Of a stretch of 64,000 nucleotides of DNA, positions 1 through 10,680 are shown one piece after another; position 1 is the stretch's first letter; each line of letters opens with the position of its first letter. A program made the position numbers and the translations under genes. Below the pieces are notes generated by a model that did no database searches, was not told the DNA's origin, and worked only from the letters and a program-made list of their open reading frames with translations. Origin of the DNA: Styela clava (lineage: Eukaryota; Chordata; Ascidiacea; Stolidobranchia; Styelidae); assembly GCF_964204865.1 (NCBI RefSeq), contig NC_135250.1, positions 20,451,395 to 20,515,394 of the forward strand, given 5' to 3'.

Positions 1-1497
1 ATGATCACTCTGTCTTCCTAGGAGTTTTAATTTAATTGTAGTAATAAAAAATTAGTGTGGAAATAGCTGTGATAGACTAGGCTAAAATTATTTACAGGTA
101 CTTTTAAAAAACAGATTGTTGTATGCGATCAATCATGATGATGGTGTGAAACACATACCCCAGTTTACAGGCGCCAACTCGCAAAAGCACTCTTAAAATA
201 GCCCCGAAAATTTTGCAATGGTAAAGTACAGGAAGAATTTTTCAGGGGTCAAAGGTTGGGGAAAGGTCCATTCATTTCTATTTTTCGAACTGAACCCGAT
301 ATTCAGACGAAGAATATGCGCATGAACTTTCGATGACAAATATGGTCAATGAAGACAGCCGTCTTTAAATGTAGGCCCATGTACTAAAATCGGAAACTGT
401 AAAGTTACAGGATCACAGCTAAGTGGTCATGTTTTTGAAAGCGTCCCGCTTTGAAGTCAAAAAAATATTCTAATCTCTAAATATTCTAACCCTATTAATG
501 TACAATCTCAACATTTTTGTTGTTGAAATATCATTGCTTCCATCAAAATTAGGGCATGAAATTTTGCTTCAGCGGTCGGTATTGCGGTGAAAAAGTTCGA
601 GTTAATGCATCTAGTGCGTCAATGTGCTTTCATGATTTAAATGAAGTTTTAGATAGTCAGTCCCGCCCACGATTTGCCTTCTCCAAATCACTATCTATTG
701 CCACTTCCGACATACTTTGCAGAATATCACATTCCTTGACGCGGAATAGCAATAAATTTCGCAAATTTTAGTAGTTTGTTTTTTTTAGCTTATACATAAC
801 GGTATCACGATTTTCTTATTTTTAGCCTTGCTTCCTTAAATATACATTATACTCACACGCCAAATAAAGAACACCGGTATATTGGTTTTGGTTGAAATGC
901 CTAACACTCTTTTTAGTAATTTCTGGTGAATATACTTATTATATAATCATTCAGTATAAGCTCATGTGTCCCAATCTCGAGATTCAAGCAAATTTCCTGT
1001 AACAAGCAGTGGGCACATTTGATACCATTTAAAATTCCATCTTCATATGTGTTCAACTTCACTACAGACAATATAACAAGATTTGGCGGGGTTGACAACT
1101 CGAAATCCAGAGCGCGCGATGAAAATTTCGAAATGCGACACTGCCCCGTGCTGGCATACAGAAATCAAGGTAATTGAGCGTGACAGACACATGTGTGACA
1201 TCACAATGATCAGGGGTTACCCAAAATACGCGTGAAACATAGGAGTATTTTAGATAAGCGTGAATAAAATTACATATGAAAATATGAACCGCGCTTTAAA
1301 AAGGAAGCTGCGCGAGAATGAGATTTTACTGCGCAGATGTTCTGGTGGTACTGCGCAATTGCGCAGCTTAGAGGGAACCTTGGTTACCAGAAAAGCAAAT
1401 AAAATAAAATGCGTGGGTTAACCTATCTGTGTAAATATCGATCCCGTCTGAAATCTATCTCTATCGTTTGTTATTGTCGAAGCGTAGAGGTCTTGGT
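1..1497. other. Non-coding upstream region
   Basis: No convincing gene is seen. Short open frames lack recognisable domains. A 31-bp TIR-like motif begins near 570 (see the separate repeat entry). The last 100 bases before 1,498 resemble the region just upstream of the second gene copy (about 4,680-4,799), so they probably belong to the duplicated promoter and 5' UTR. Confidence 0.5.
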
Positions 1498-2782
1498 ATG
1501 GCGAGTAATGATGACCCTAATACGCGAGATATACTTACAGATGTGAGAAATGCAGACAGGGCAGGAGAAAGAGAAAATCTGTTCTATTTATATGTTGCTA
1601 CGCCAAAAAGACCGCCTTCTGCACTACATAAAAAAGTTATTCGGCCGTTTCTGATATCGAAAGGTTGGAGGAAAGTCAGCTATGAAAGGACAGGCTTCAG
1701 GTGAAATCATGTTGTTTATACTTTCATATCTGAAGGATAATATACTGTAACAACTATTGAATGATAAATGATAACATGAGCATATAACAGCGACGCAGCG
1801 ATGTTGATCTGTTAATCACGCAAAAAATAGGAGATGTCAGGGATTTAGTATCAATCAAAGAGCAGCCGAGGGCTGGTTCTGTTATTCTTTCATATTCTGT
1901 ATTCTATAGTTTATGTCCGATTCGACAATTGAAATTATACTTCATTTAAAGGTCCGTTTATAGCGTTACTTTTGTTGACACAGTCGTTCGACGTCTCGAT
2001 TATACACTATATAGGTAATGAAGGAGCTTATGAATAAATAATCGCCGAATAAGCCGCACGGACCACGGCAAGTTAAATTGAAATGCGTGAAGCAAACGCA
2101 ATATCGCAAAAAGTCTTTTTGACTTTGATATAAAATCTAGATCTTATGGCTTTAGTAACGTCACAAACTTTCATATTATAAACATATATTATATATATAT
2201 ATATATACATCTGTTTTGTTCACAGTAGTTTTTCAAACAACGTATCTCGTAATCCAAGCTCCGATAGCATATAAATATCCAGGCATCAATTACCAAGCCC
2301 TTTACCTAAAATTAAATCACTTTATTTGTGTTTCTGCTTGCATGATTTTGATCCTATACTGTGCGTACTTCTTCTAGCTGATTAACTGATACATCATACA
2401 CTGGTATAGTTTATTCAAGTACAATTACAAAAATGTTTTTCCTTCACACAGAGCACTTTACTTTTTGAGAAGAAGACAAGAAACCACACCAACTGTCGAA
2501 CAACACAGCAATCGTGATCAGTCAAGTTCTGAGGTAATAATCATCACTGATAGCGATGCTGAAGACGGACCAAGTAGTTCTCAAAGTCGAAGACCACGCT
2601 TGAGAAGGAATACACAAATTCCTATAGCTATAAATGCAACTCAAATAGCCACGGATCATCGCACTGAACTAAAGCAAGTCATCGAAAATTATAGGATACA
2701 ACATGATTTAACTTTCGATGTTCATATAGTTCTTTCTAGGCCTATCGACTATGAGGTAGATTTTGCAGGGCTTGCGAGTTGA
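1498..2782 (+). CDS. Two-exon gene of unknown family, copy 1, with SIM-like motif
   Basis: Exon 1 is 1,498-1,700 and exon 2 is 2,452-2,782, separated by a GTGAAA...CACACAG intron. The phases fit (2 then 1), giving a predicted 177 aa. The start is the ATG at 1,498, which agrees with the paralogue's ATG. The N-terminal half is a compact basic region containing FYLYVATPKRPPSALHKKV and SKGWRKVSY. After it comes a linker with VIIITDSDAED, a hydrophobic patch followed by acids that resembles a SUMO-interacting motif, and then a Ser-rich stretch (GPSSSQS). The conserved C-terminus contains HRTELKQVIENY and VLSRPIDYEVDF. Copy 1 stops eight codons earlier than copy 2, where CAG is replaced by TGA. I do not recognise the family. 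The gene model rests on splice phase and on conservation between the two copies. Confidence 0.6.
2190..2208. repeat. (AT)n microsatellite in intron of copy 1
   Basis: Short run of alternating A and T inside the intron of the first gene copy. Confidence 0.7.
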
Positions 2783-3158
2783 CCGGGTTCTTTGGAGCCG
2801 TGAAATATTAAAAGTCGATATTTGTTCAAAATTGGAAAATGCCACCAACATAATCAAATGGAATATTCGAAATTCTTGAGCACAATGTTGAAACCCAGAA
2901 AAAATTCATTAAAGCTCCCGTGAAAATATGAAAAACTTTCATGTATTAGCAGATAAACACTCAGACCTAACGTATCCTATACTGCAGCGTAAACTGTTTG
3001 GGTAGTTTTTCTACCTTACTATATAAAAGTTACTATATATATAATATGTATCGTTGTATATTTATAATGCTTTTAAGAATTCATAGTTTGTTAATCAGCC
3101 TTTTTCATTTATTCTCCACAAATCTCTTCGTTCTTTACATTGTGCCGTAAACAAAATA

Positions 3159-3963
3159 TCGTCAGGCTAATAACCGAGTTTTGAGTTTTTTTTATAAATT
3201 AAGTATTTATCTAATGCTGCGCACCTGTCTGTTAACTCTTATTTTATCTTAAGAATTTCAAAACCCATAAAGATTGAGATTTTGTATGACATGCAAATTT
3301 GTTCAATTGTTTCGTCATCATGAATTTTCATTGTTAACGCAGAACTATTGTGACGTCACAAAGGCGAAATAACTTCGGCGAAGGATTTTCGAGTTTTTGC
3401 ATCTCAGATTCTAGTTTAGCGCTTATAAATTTGAATTTATACTACAGTATAGGAAGGCGTGCACTTGTGATATTCACTGTCTGAGTCCAATTCACATTGT
3501 TCGGCTACTATATAAGGGTACATTGCTGTTTCATTCTTTATATTTAATCTTAGTCTTTTTTCGGTGGGTGTGCAGACCGTGTTATATTGATGAAATATAT
3601 ATTTTTAAACATAAAAAATAATGTAATTGAAACTGATTAGCTATTTTGGGGATTAGACATTGTAGATACTGAGAATTACATTCGTGTTTGGAATGTTTAG
3701 TTTTCAGGCGTGGTGCATATAGTAAATTTGCAAAATTGCGTATGTCCCCAAGTCATAGACACATTTCTGCCTAAGTCACAGTGCGCCATTATGACGTCAC
3801 TTAACTGCGTCATACAAATTAACTTAAATCCGGCTACAATCAAAAAATTGATCCATGGCAAATTATTGACACTCAATGGCATAACAATATCATTAGGAAG
3901 TTTTTTACGTTTTTCTCAAAACTGCTAAAAAAGACTTACGCAATTCGGTTATTAGCGTGACGA
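3159..3963. mobile_element. TA-flanked MITE, copy A (Tc1/mariner-like)
   Basis: The 805-bp element starts TCGTCAGGCTAATAACCGA and ends with the near-exact inverse (TCGGTTATTAGCGTGACGA). It is flanked on both sides by TA, the target duplication of Tc1/mariner-type transposons. It has no coding capacity. It lies just downstream of gene copy 1 and is nearly identical to copy B, so the two were probably duplicated with the gene rather than inserted independently. Compared with copy C, its left inverted repeat lacks about 25 bp. Confidence 0.7.
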
Positions 3964-4799
3964 TATACTATTCAAATTACATAACAATGTGGGAATTTTA
4001 CTTTCACAACGGTTACCCAATGATTTTGAAGATATTCTGACCATCAATGAACGAAAACAGTTATTTCGACAGATGATGTAATGTGAACATGTTTGTGTGA
4101 TAAATTGTTGTACAAGAAACCTCAGTTAAATAAGAAGACTTGAGTTAAGAACTTGAAATCAACATAAGAAAGTTAAATCCGTTACTTTAGGCCCCATATT
4201 CGTATGGATTTGATTTTGATCAATCCGAATGGCAGAACGATCCAATTATTGATTACTGTATCCGAGGAAAATCCGATTCACACATCGGCCATTATCCGCA
4301 ACCAGCAAGCATACAAAATATACGGATTTACTTGCATTGTAGAGCGCGATGCGGGGGAGCTGTTCGACGGGCAGTGAAACGCAAGTTTCGGTATAGGGAA
4401 ATTTTACACGTACGCTATTTATCGTGCGTAAGGTTTGATCGTGTATATTAGTGAGTGTTTCCGTGAGCATCATAGGACGACGGTAACAGAATTATATTGT
4501 TTAACGTGGGTACAAGAGAAGGCTGTTCGAACTTTTTCGCCACAATACGGACTGCTGAAGAGAGTGAAATGTAGATAATATATGATATGCAAATAATGTA
4601 GGACTCTGCTCAGCTTTAAAATAGTCTTGCTCAGTAAAAACAACATTTGCGCAGTGTGAAATTTTCTTACAGGGAACACAGGTTATCAAGAAAGCAAATA
4701 TAAGGTATGAGTGAACCTTTCTGTGTAAATATCAATCTCGTCTGGAAGCCCTTCTAACGTTTGTTACTTTCGAGGCTTAGAGGTCTTATTATAGGAGGT

Positions 4800-6975
4800 A
4801 TGGACCCTGATACGCAAGATATACTTGCAGATGTGAGAGATGCAGACGAAGCAGGAGAAAAAGAAAATGTGTTCTTTTTATATGTTGCTACACCAAAAAA
4901 ACCGCCTTCAGCACTACACAAAAAAGTCATTGAGCCCTTTCTGAGATCGAAAGGTTGGAGGAAAGTCAGCTATAGAAACACAGGCTTCAGGTGAAATCAT
5001 GTTGTTAATACTTCCGTATCTGAAGAATAATATAATGCAACAACTATTGAATAATAAATGATCTCATATATAGCCGCGGTAGAAGGTAGGAGGCTTTGTA
5101 CCAATCTAAGAGCAGCCGATTGCTGGTTCTGTTATTCTTTTATTTACTGTGTTCTATAATTTATATCCTATTTGCAATTGAAATCATACTTCATTTAAAG
5201 TTCAATTCATAGACATAGACGTTCTTGTTGACACAATCATTCAACGTCTCCATTATACAACATACAGAGAATAATGGAGCTTATGAGTAAACGGAAACGG
5301 CATTAAATGATTGCGAGAGAACCCGCACCGACCCTGACGAGTTAAATCGAAATACATAGTAAACTAAATATCGCAAAAAAGTCTTATTGACTTTTGATAA
5401 TAAAACTGTATTGATATGAAATCTAGATCTCGTGGTTTCTGTAACGTTGCAAACTTTCATACGCACGTGTTTAGTTCAAAGTAATTTTTAATACAACCTA
5501 TATATATGTGTCGCTATCCAAGCTCCTATAGCATATAAATATCCAGGCAACAACTCATTAGTATATTAAATCATTATATATATATCTATAACTGAAACAA
5601 AATCGCCTCACATTGATACCGTTGCACAATATGCAGGTGGCAGATAAATTAAGGTTAGGAACAGAAATTAACGCAAATTTGGACGTAAAAATTTGCCACT
5701 TTGAGTGTCTATCCGATACGACTCCAAGTGTCCACATATGCGAAGGCGCGAAATCATGAGTTTGGAAACTCTGAGACAAAATATTCCGAAAAACTCTCAA
5801 TTCTCCGCGACCGAATTTGCCGTTTTCATGCCTGGCCTTCAAATCTTCTACTGCAGGCAGAATATTACCAAAACAATTTTGATGCTTCGAACCCAGTCAA
5901 AAGATAAAAAAAAATGTGGATCTTATGGTTTAGTTGAGCAGTGGTCGGCAAACTTTACGTACTTGCGGCCCAAATATACATATTTCCGGTAGCGCGCGGG
6001 CCGCATTATTTCATCGTCTACGAACAATCGCCGCATTAAACTTCAAATTATGGCCTGTCACAACGATGGGACGTTCATCAAGTAAATGGCATAGAACTGA
6101 CGCTACTTATAACGAAACAAGTGCCGTACAGCAGCACTTGTTACCACATAAATCCGGGTGGAGGCAATAATAAATTTAGGATCAATTTTTGTTTTATGCA
6201 TTAAAAGACGGGTTGTTTGCGGGCCGCAAAAATTATGTCGCGGGCCGCAAAAAATTAGTTCACGTGCGCATTTGGCCCGCGGGCCGCAGTTTGCCGATTA
6301 CTGAGTTAGAGTAATAAATCTTCTCCTCGATTTTGTAAAATCTTGGATCTCAATTTGTGTTTTTGTTTGGATTATTTTGATCCTACGGGGCTTACTTGCT
6401 TCCAGCTACTGAACTGCATCAAAAGTCTATAACTATATGTATATATGTATGTGCATTTTTGCGTTTGTTGTTATTTTTACTTGTCCATCTCTGTCTAAAA
6501 TCCTACATCATATATTGGTTAATGTAGTTTATTCAAGTACACATGCAAAAATGTTTTTTTTTCTCCACACAGAGCACTTTACTTTTTAAGAAGAAGACAG
6601 GAAATCCCATTAGCTGTGGAACAAAACAGCAATCGTGATCAGTCTGTTTCTGACATAATAGACCTCGTATCGGATGAAAGCGATTCTGATGACGGACCAA
6701 GTAGTTCTCAAAGTCGAAATACAACCTTGAGAAAGAATACGCAAATTCGTCAACAAAACTTTTCACAATTCGACTCCCAACCCAACGATGATTCACAAGC
6801 TATTATTGCAACTCAAAAAGCCACGAATCACCGCACTGAACTAAAGAAAGTCATCGAAGATTATAAGACACAACATGGTCTAACTTTCCATGTTCATATA
6901 GTTCTTTCTAGACCGATCGACTACGAGGTAGATTTTGTGGAGCTCGCGAGTCAGTCGGGTTCTTTAGAGCCGTAA
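4800..6975 (+). CDS. Two-exon gene of unknown family, copy 2, with canonical SIM
   Basis: Exon 1 is 4,800-4,990 and exon 2 is 6,573-6,975, with splice sites at the same positions as copy 1. The predicted protein is 197 aa. The N-terminal region is close to copy 1 (FFLYVATPKKPPSALHKKV, SKGWRKVSYRNTGFR), continuing across the junction as ALYFLRRRQE. The linker has DIIDLVSDESDSDD, a textbook SUMO-interacting motif (aliphatic core plus acid/serine tail). A Gln/Asn/Ser-rich insert absent from copy 1 follows (around QQNFSQFDSQPNDDSQ). The C-terminal HRTELKKVIEDY...RPIDYEVDF block is shared. The intron is longer than in copy 1 because about 0.7 kb is inserted, including a hAT-type MITE. The function is unknown. 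The SIM suggests a SUMO-dependent nuclear role, which is inference. Confidence 0.62.
5939..6303. mobile_element. hAT-type MITE in intron of copy 2
   Basis: The 365-bp element has terminal inverted repeats CAGTGGTCGGCAAACT at the left and AGTTTGCCGATTACTG at the right. Its interior is rich in GCGGGCCGC, as in many hAT-derived non-autonomous elements. It has no coding capacity. The flanks (TAGTTGAG and AGTTAGAG) are similar but not a clean 8-bp duplication. It is absent from the intron of copy 1, so it inserted after the gene duplication. Confidence 0.75.
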
Positions 6976-7328
6976 AATATTAAAAGTCGATATTTGTTCA
7001 AAATTGGAAAATGCCACCAACATAATCATGGAATATTCGAAATTCTTGAGAACAATGTTGAAACCCAGAAAAAAATCATTAAAGCTCCCGTAAATATATG
7101 AAAAACTTTCATGTATTAGCAGATAAACACTCAGACCTAACGTATCCTATACTGCAGCGTAAACTGTTTGGGTAGTTTTTCTACCTTACTATATAAAAGT
7201 TACTATATATATAATATGTACCGTTGTATATTTATAATGCTTTTAAGAATTCATAGTTTGTTAATCAGCCTTTTTCATTTATTCTCCACAAATCTTTTGG
7301 TTCTTTACATTGTGCCGTAAACAAAATA

Positions 7329-8133
7329 TCGTCAGGCTAATAACCGAGTTTTGAGTTTTTTTTATAAAATAGGTATTTATCTAATGCTGCGCACCTGTCT
7401 GTTAACTCAGATTTTATCTTAAGAATTTCAAAACCCATAAAGATTGAGATTTTGTATGACATGCAAATTTGTTCAATTGTTTCGTCACCATGAATTTTCA
7501 TTGTTAACGCAGAACTATTGTGACGTCACTAAGGCGAAATAACTTCGGCGAAGGATTTTCGAGTTTTTGCATCTCAGATTCTAGTTTAGCGCTTATAAAT
7601 TTGAATTTATACTACAGTATAGGAAGGCGTGCACTTGTGATATTCACTGTCTGAGTCCAATTCACATTGTTCGGCTACTATATAGGGGGACATTGCTGTT
7701 TTATTCTTTATATTTAATCTTAGTCCTATTTCGGTGGGTGTGCAGACCGTGTTATAGTGATGAAATATATATTTTTAAACATAAAAAATAATGTAATTGA
7801 AACAGATTAGCTATTTTGGGGATTAGACATCGTAGATACTAAGAATTATATTCGTTTTTGGATTGTTTGGTTTTCAGGACTGCTGCATATAGTCAAGTTG
7901 CAAAAATGCGTATGTCCCCAAGTCTTAGACACATTTCTGCCTAAGTCACAGTGCGCCATTATGACGTCATATGACTGCGTCATACAAATTAACTTATTTC
8001 CGGCTACGATCAAATAATTGAATTATAGCAAATTATTGACTCTCAATGGCATAGCAATATCATTAGAAAGTTTTTTACGTTTTTCTCAAAACTGCTAAAA
8101 ATGACTTACGCAATTCGGTTTTTAGCGTGACGA
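7329..8133. mobile_element. TA-flanked MITE, copy B
   Basis: Same 805-bp element as copy A (3,159-3,963), with the same TCGTCAGGCTAATAACC ends and TA flanks. The tandem duplication ends at or within a few bases of this MITE's right end. Confidence 0.7.
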
Positions 8134-9236
8134 TATTGTGTTCAAATATTGTGTGTCGTCGTCATTTTTTTTATTTTTCCATTCGCGGTCTCGAACTGTA
8201 AGTGGAATGAGATCGAGTCACTCGAAAGCATTTGAATGGATAATGCTGTGTAGTATAAAACTCAATGAATCAATCAATATTTATATGTTATATACTGTTT
8301 CTATAACATGGTTTTAAAACTGTGTACCGTGACAGATTTACAGGTATGCTGTGGAGCTTTTTGAATTAACAAAAATTAATTGTATTGCGGATTAAACATA
8401 TTATTATTTATCCATATTGTGGACTATTTTATTCTATCCTCTTATATTAAGTGTTTTTTTGAACTGACCCCAGTTTAACAAATATTTTAACGTCGTATCG
8501 TCGACATCGCTCGTTTTTTTCATCATTTTCCTAACTCTGAATTTATTTGCAGAAAAATTGATAATCCATGGCACAAAAATGTTCAGACAATGCTCGTTCA
8601 CACAATAGCACCATCGACGTCAGTACTCCATCACCGAAAAGTCGAAACTTGGTCATTTATACTTTCTGAGAATGTCCTTGGTCTCATGAGGAGCAAGTAT
8701 TTCTATGTAGGATCAAAGCACTTCTTACAGCCTTCAGCTGCTGATTCTGAATTTTCGTTTCGAAAAATGACTGTTTGGGGACAAATTGTTGTTTTTCTTA
8801 TACTATACTAGAACAATCCTTTTCAATTTTTCTGAACCATTTGAAGCCATTAATTTTGCTGAACTTGGCGTATATCCTATATTCCCAGGAATCAGGACAG
8901 TGTTCTTTCCTTTAATAAACCATTATCCGCAATACCTGTACGTTAATTTTTCAATTATCTTATACCTTATGGATGTTCTGTTTTATACATCATACAGTCT
9001 GACTTGGTCATCGGTGACCGTCAACACCAATTTTCAATTATCTTATACCTTATGGATGTTCTGTTTTATACATCATACAGTCTGACTTGGTCATCGGTGA
9101 CCGTCAACACCAATTTTCCATCACCGTGCTCCATTTCACATCAATAATCAAGTTGTTTGAGTTTAATGATTTGATTTTTGAGTGTTTCCATATTATTCTT
9201 AATATGTACAACTAATTCCAATTACACCAAAGTCTT
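8134..9236. other. Intergenic stretch
   Basis: AT-rich sequence with short open frames lacking recognisable domains. The only structure seen is the 83-bp tandem duplication listed separately. Confidence 0.5.
8951..9116. repeat. 83-bp unit tandemly duplicated
   Basis: A unit beginning TCAATTATCTTATACCTTAT at 8,951 repeats from 9,034 almost without change, giving two copies. Near-identity of the copies indicates a recent local duplication. Confidence 0.9.
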
Positions 9237-10680
9237 TCAGTGGATGTCCAGGTTGGATAAAGTGAACACCAACGACCAGGTCTCTGTTTTTCGATTTAAT
9301 ACTTCTAATATATTATGATCTGAGATCCGATATTTCAGATGCCTTCCTGTTTCGCCAATATACTGTATGCCACATTTGTTACAGCTTATCAAGTAGCCGA
9401 CTTTTTCCGCGTTGCACGCTATTTTTTGATTCATTTTTAGTTGAATAGTTTTGTGTTTGTTTGTCGCTACTTTACTCTCTTTAGAATGTTCGCAGGTACT
9501 GCATGACTGTCTTCCGCATAAAAAGAAAACTGGATTGTAGCTGACATGTGCTGGCTTCAGCTTGGCTCTAACTAGCCTGCCTCTGAGTGTAGGGCATTTT
9601 CGGTGAGCTAATTCAGGTGGATTTGGAAAAAAATTCAATCTCTCGTTGTTGTTTAAAACGTATTAGTAATTTTTTCGAAAATTGGGTTGGGTGATGGATT
9701 CTAATGAAAGGAAGCAAGGTTTCGTTTTTACTTACCATGTTGGGTAGTAAAAAAAAAGTTTTTTATCTAATTCTCTCACAAACTGCAAAGCATTGTCAAT
9801 AAGATTTTTTTTTAATATCACCTCATAAAGTATCGTTCCATTATTTCCGCACGCTTGTCGAAAAACTCGGTAGTTGAACAAGCTCCTCTTATTCTGATGT
9901 AAAGGATTTGGGGGATATTTTTCGTCGCATGTTTAGGATGACAGAAAGATGGCGGTATTGTATAGGTATTTATGTGAATCTGTTTCTTTGCTAAAAAAAT
10001 TCAGTTTCTAATTTGTTCTTAATGATGTAAACTTTGACATCCAAAAACGTGATACTATTCGGTGAGTATTCGAAAGTCAACTTGATGGTCGGATGTCATG
10101 AATTTGCTAGCTAGGGTAACAAATTCTAAAAGTTTCTCTTTACCATGCGTCCGAATCATGGAACAGTCGTCAATAAAGCGGCAATAATAATCATGTGGTT
10201 TGAAAAAGGTTTTCCTAATAATTTAGACTCCAGATCTGCCATGACAATATCATTATATTTCAGTACCAACTTGGTTCCCATCGCCTTTCCTTGAATTTGA
10301 AGGTAATATTTCTCATCAAAAACAAAGTTGTTGTTTGTAAGAACCAAGGCAGCAGCTTCTGTTATGCAAGATATTTCTCACCTATTAATTTTATATCTTT
10401 AGATAGATATCTTTCCATTACTGCTGTACCGTCATCGTGGGGGATATTGTGCACTGTACATCGATACCACATTCATGCTCACTAATAAAGATTTCTGTTG
10501 GATTGTCTTGATCTCTTTCAAATGATTCAAGAAATCCATCTCCAATGTATGAAGGTATTATTTCCTTACAAAAGAAGGGGATAAATTTATGGCCTACAAA
10601 AGCCAATAGTTTCTCTGTCGCGGTACCATTAGTTGGTATTAAAGGGAGGTGATATTTGTAAACGCCATTCCCGTTGCAGT
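9237..10680 (-). pseudogene. Penelope-like retroelement remnant (RT + GIY-YIG)
   Basis: Reading the minus strand from about 10,680 down to 9,237 gives, in different frames, the order expected of a Penelope-like element. A GNGT/TEKL-type region comes first, then a TNIPHDDG block (RT motif A region) and NNNFVFDEKYYLQIQGKAMGT. The catalytic RFIDDCSMI follows near 10,190. Next is a Cys-rich linker, and last the GIY-YIG endonuclease core with GYLISCNKCGIQYIGETGR at about 9,330-9,420. Frameshifts and stops break the reading frame, including one just after the TNIP block, so it is a dead copy. The 133-codon open stretch at 9,237-9,638 covers the endonuclease end. Identification rests on the RT-then-GIY-YIG arrangement that defines this class. 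Confidence 0.85.

Larger units (their letters stand above)
570..4557. repeat. TIR-like pair flanking gene copy 1
   Basis: About 31 bp starting CAGCGGTCGGTATTGCGG at 570 reappears inverted, ending at 4,557; its reverse complement starts CAGCAGTCCGTATTGTGG. Both motifs run into GAAAAAGTTCGA, with only about four mismatches. CAG-starting ends are typical of hAT transposons. The interval encloses the first gene copy and its downstream MITE. I do not see matching 8-bp target duplications (TTTTGCTT against AAGAGAGT). The ends may therefore be one old element, or two unrelated solo ends of the same family. Confidence 0.35.
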
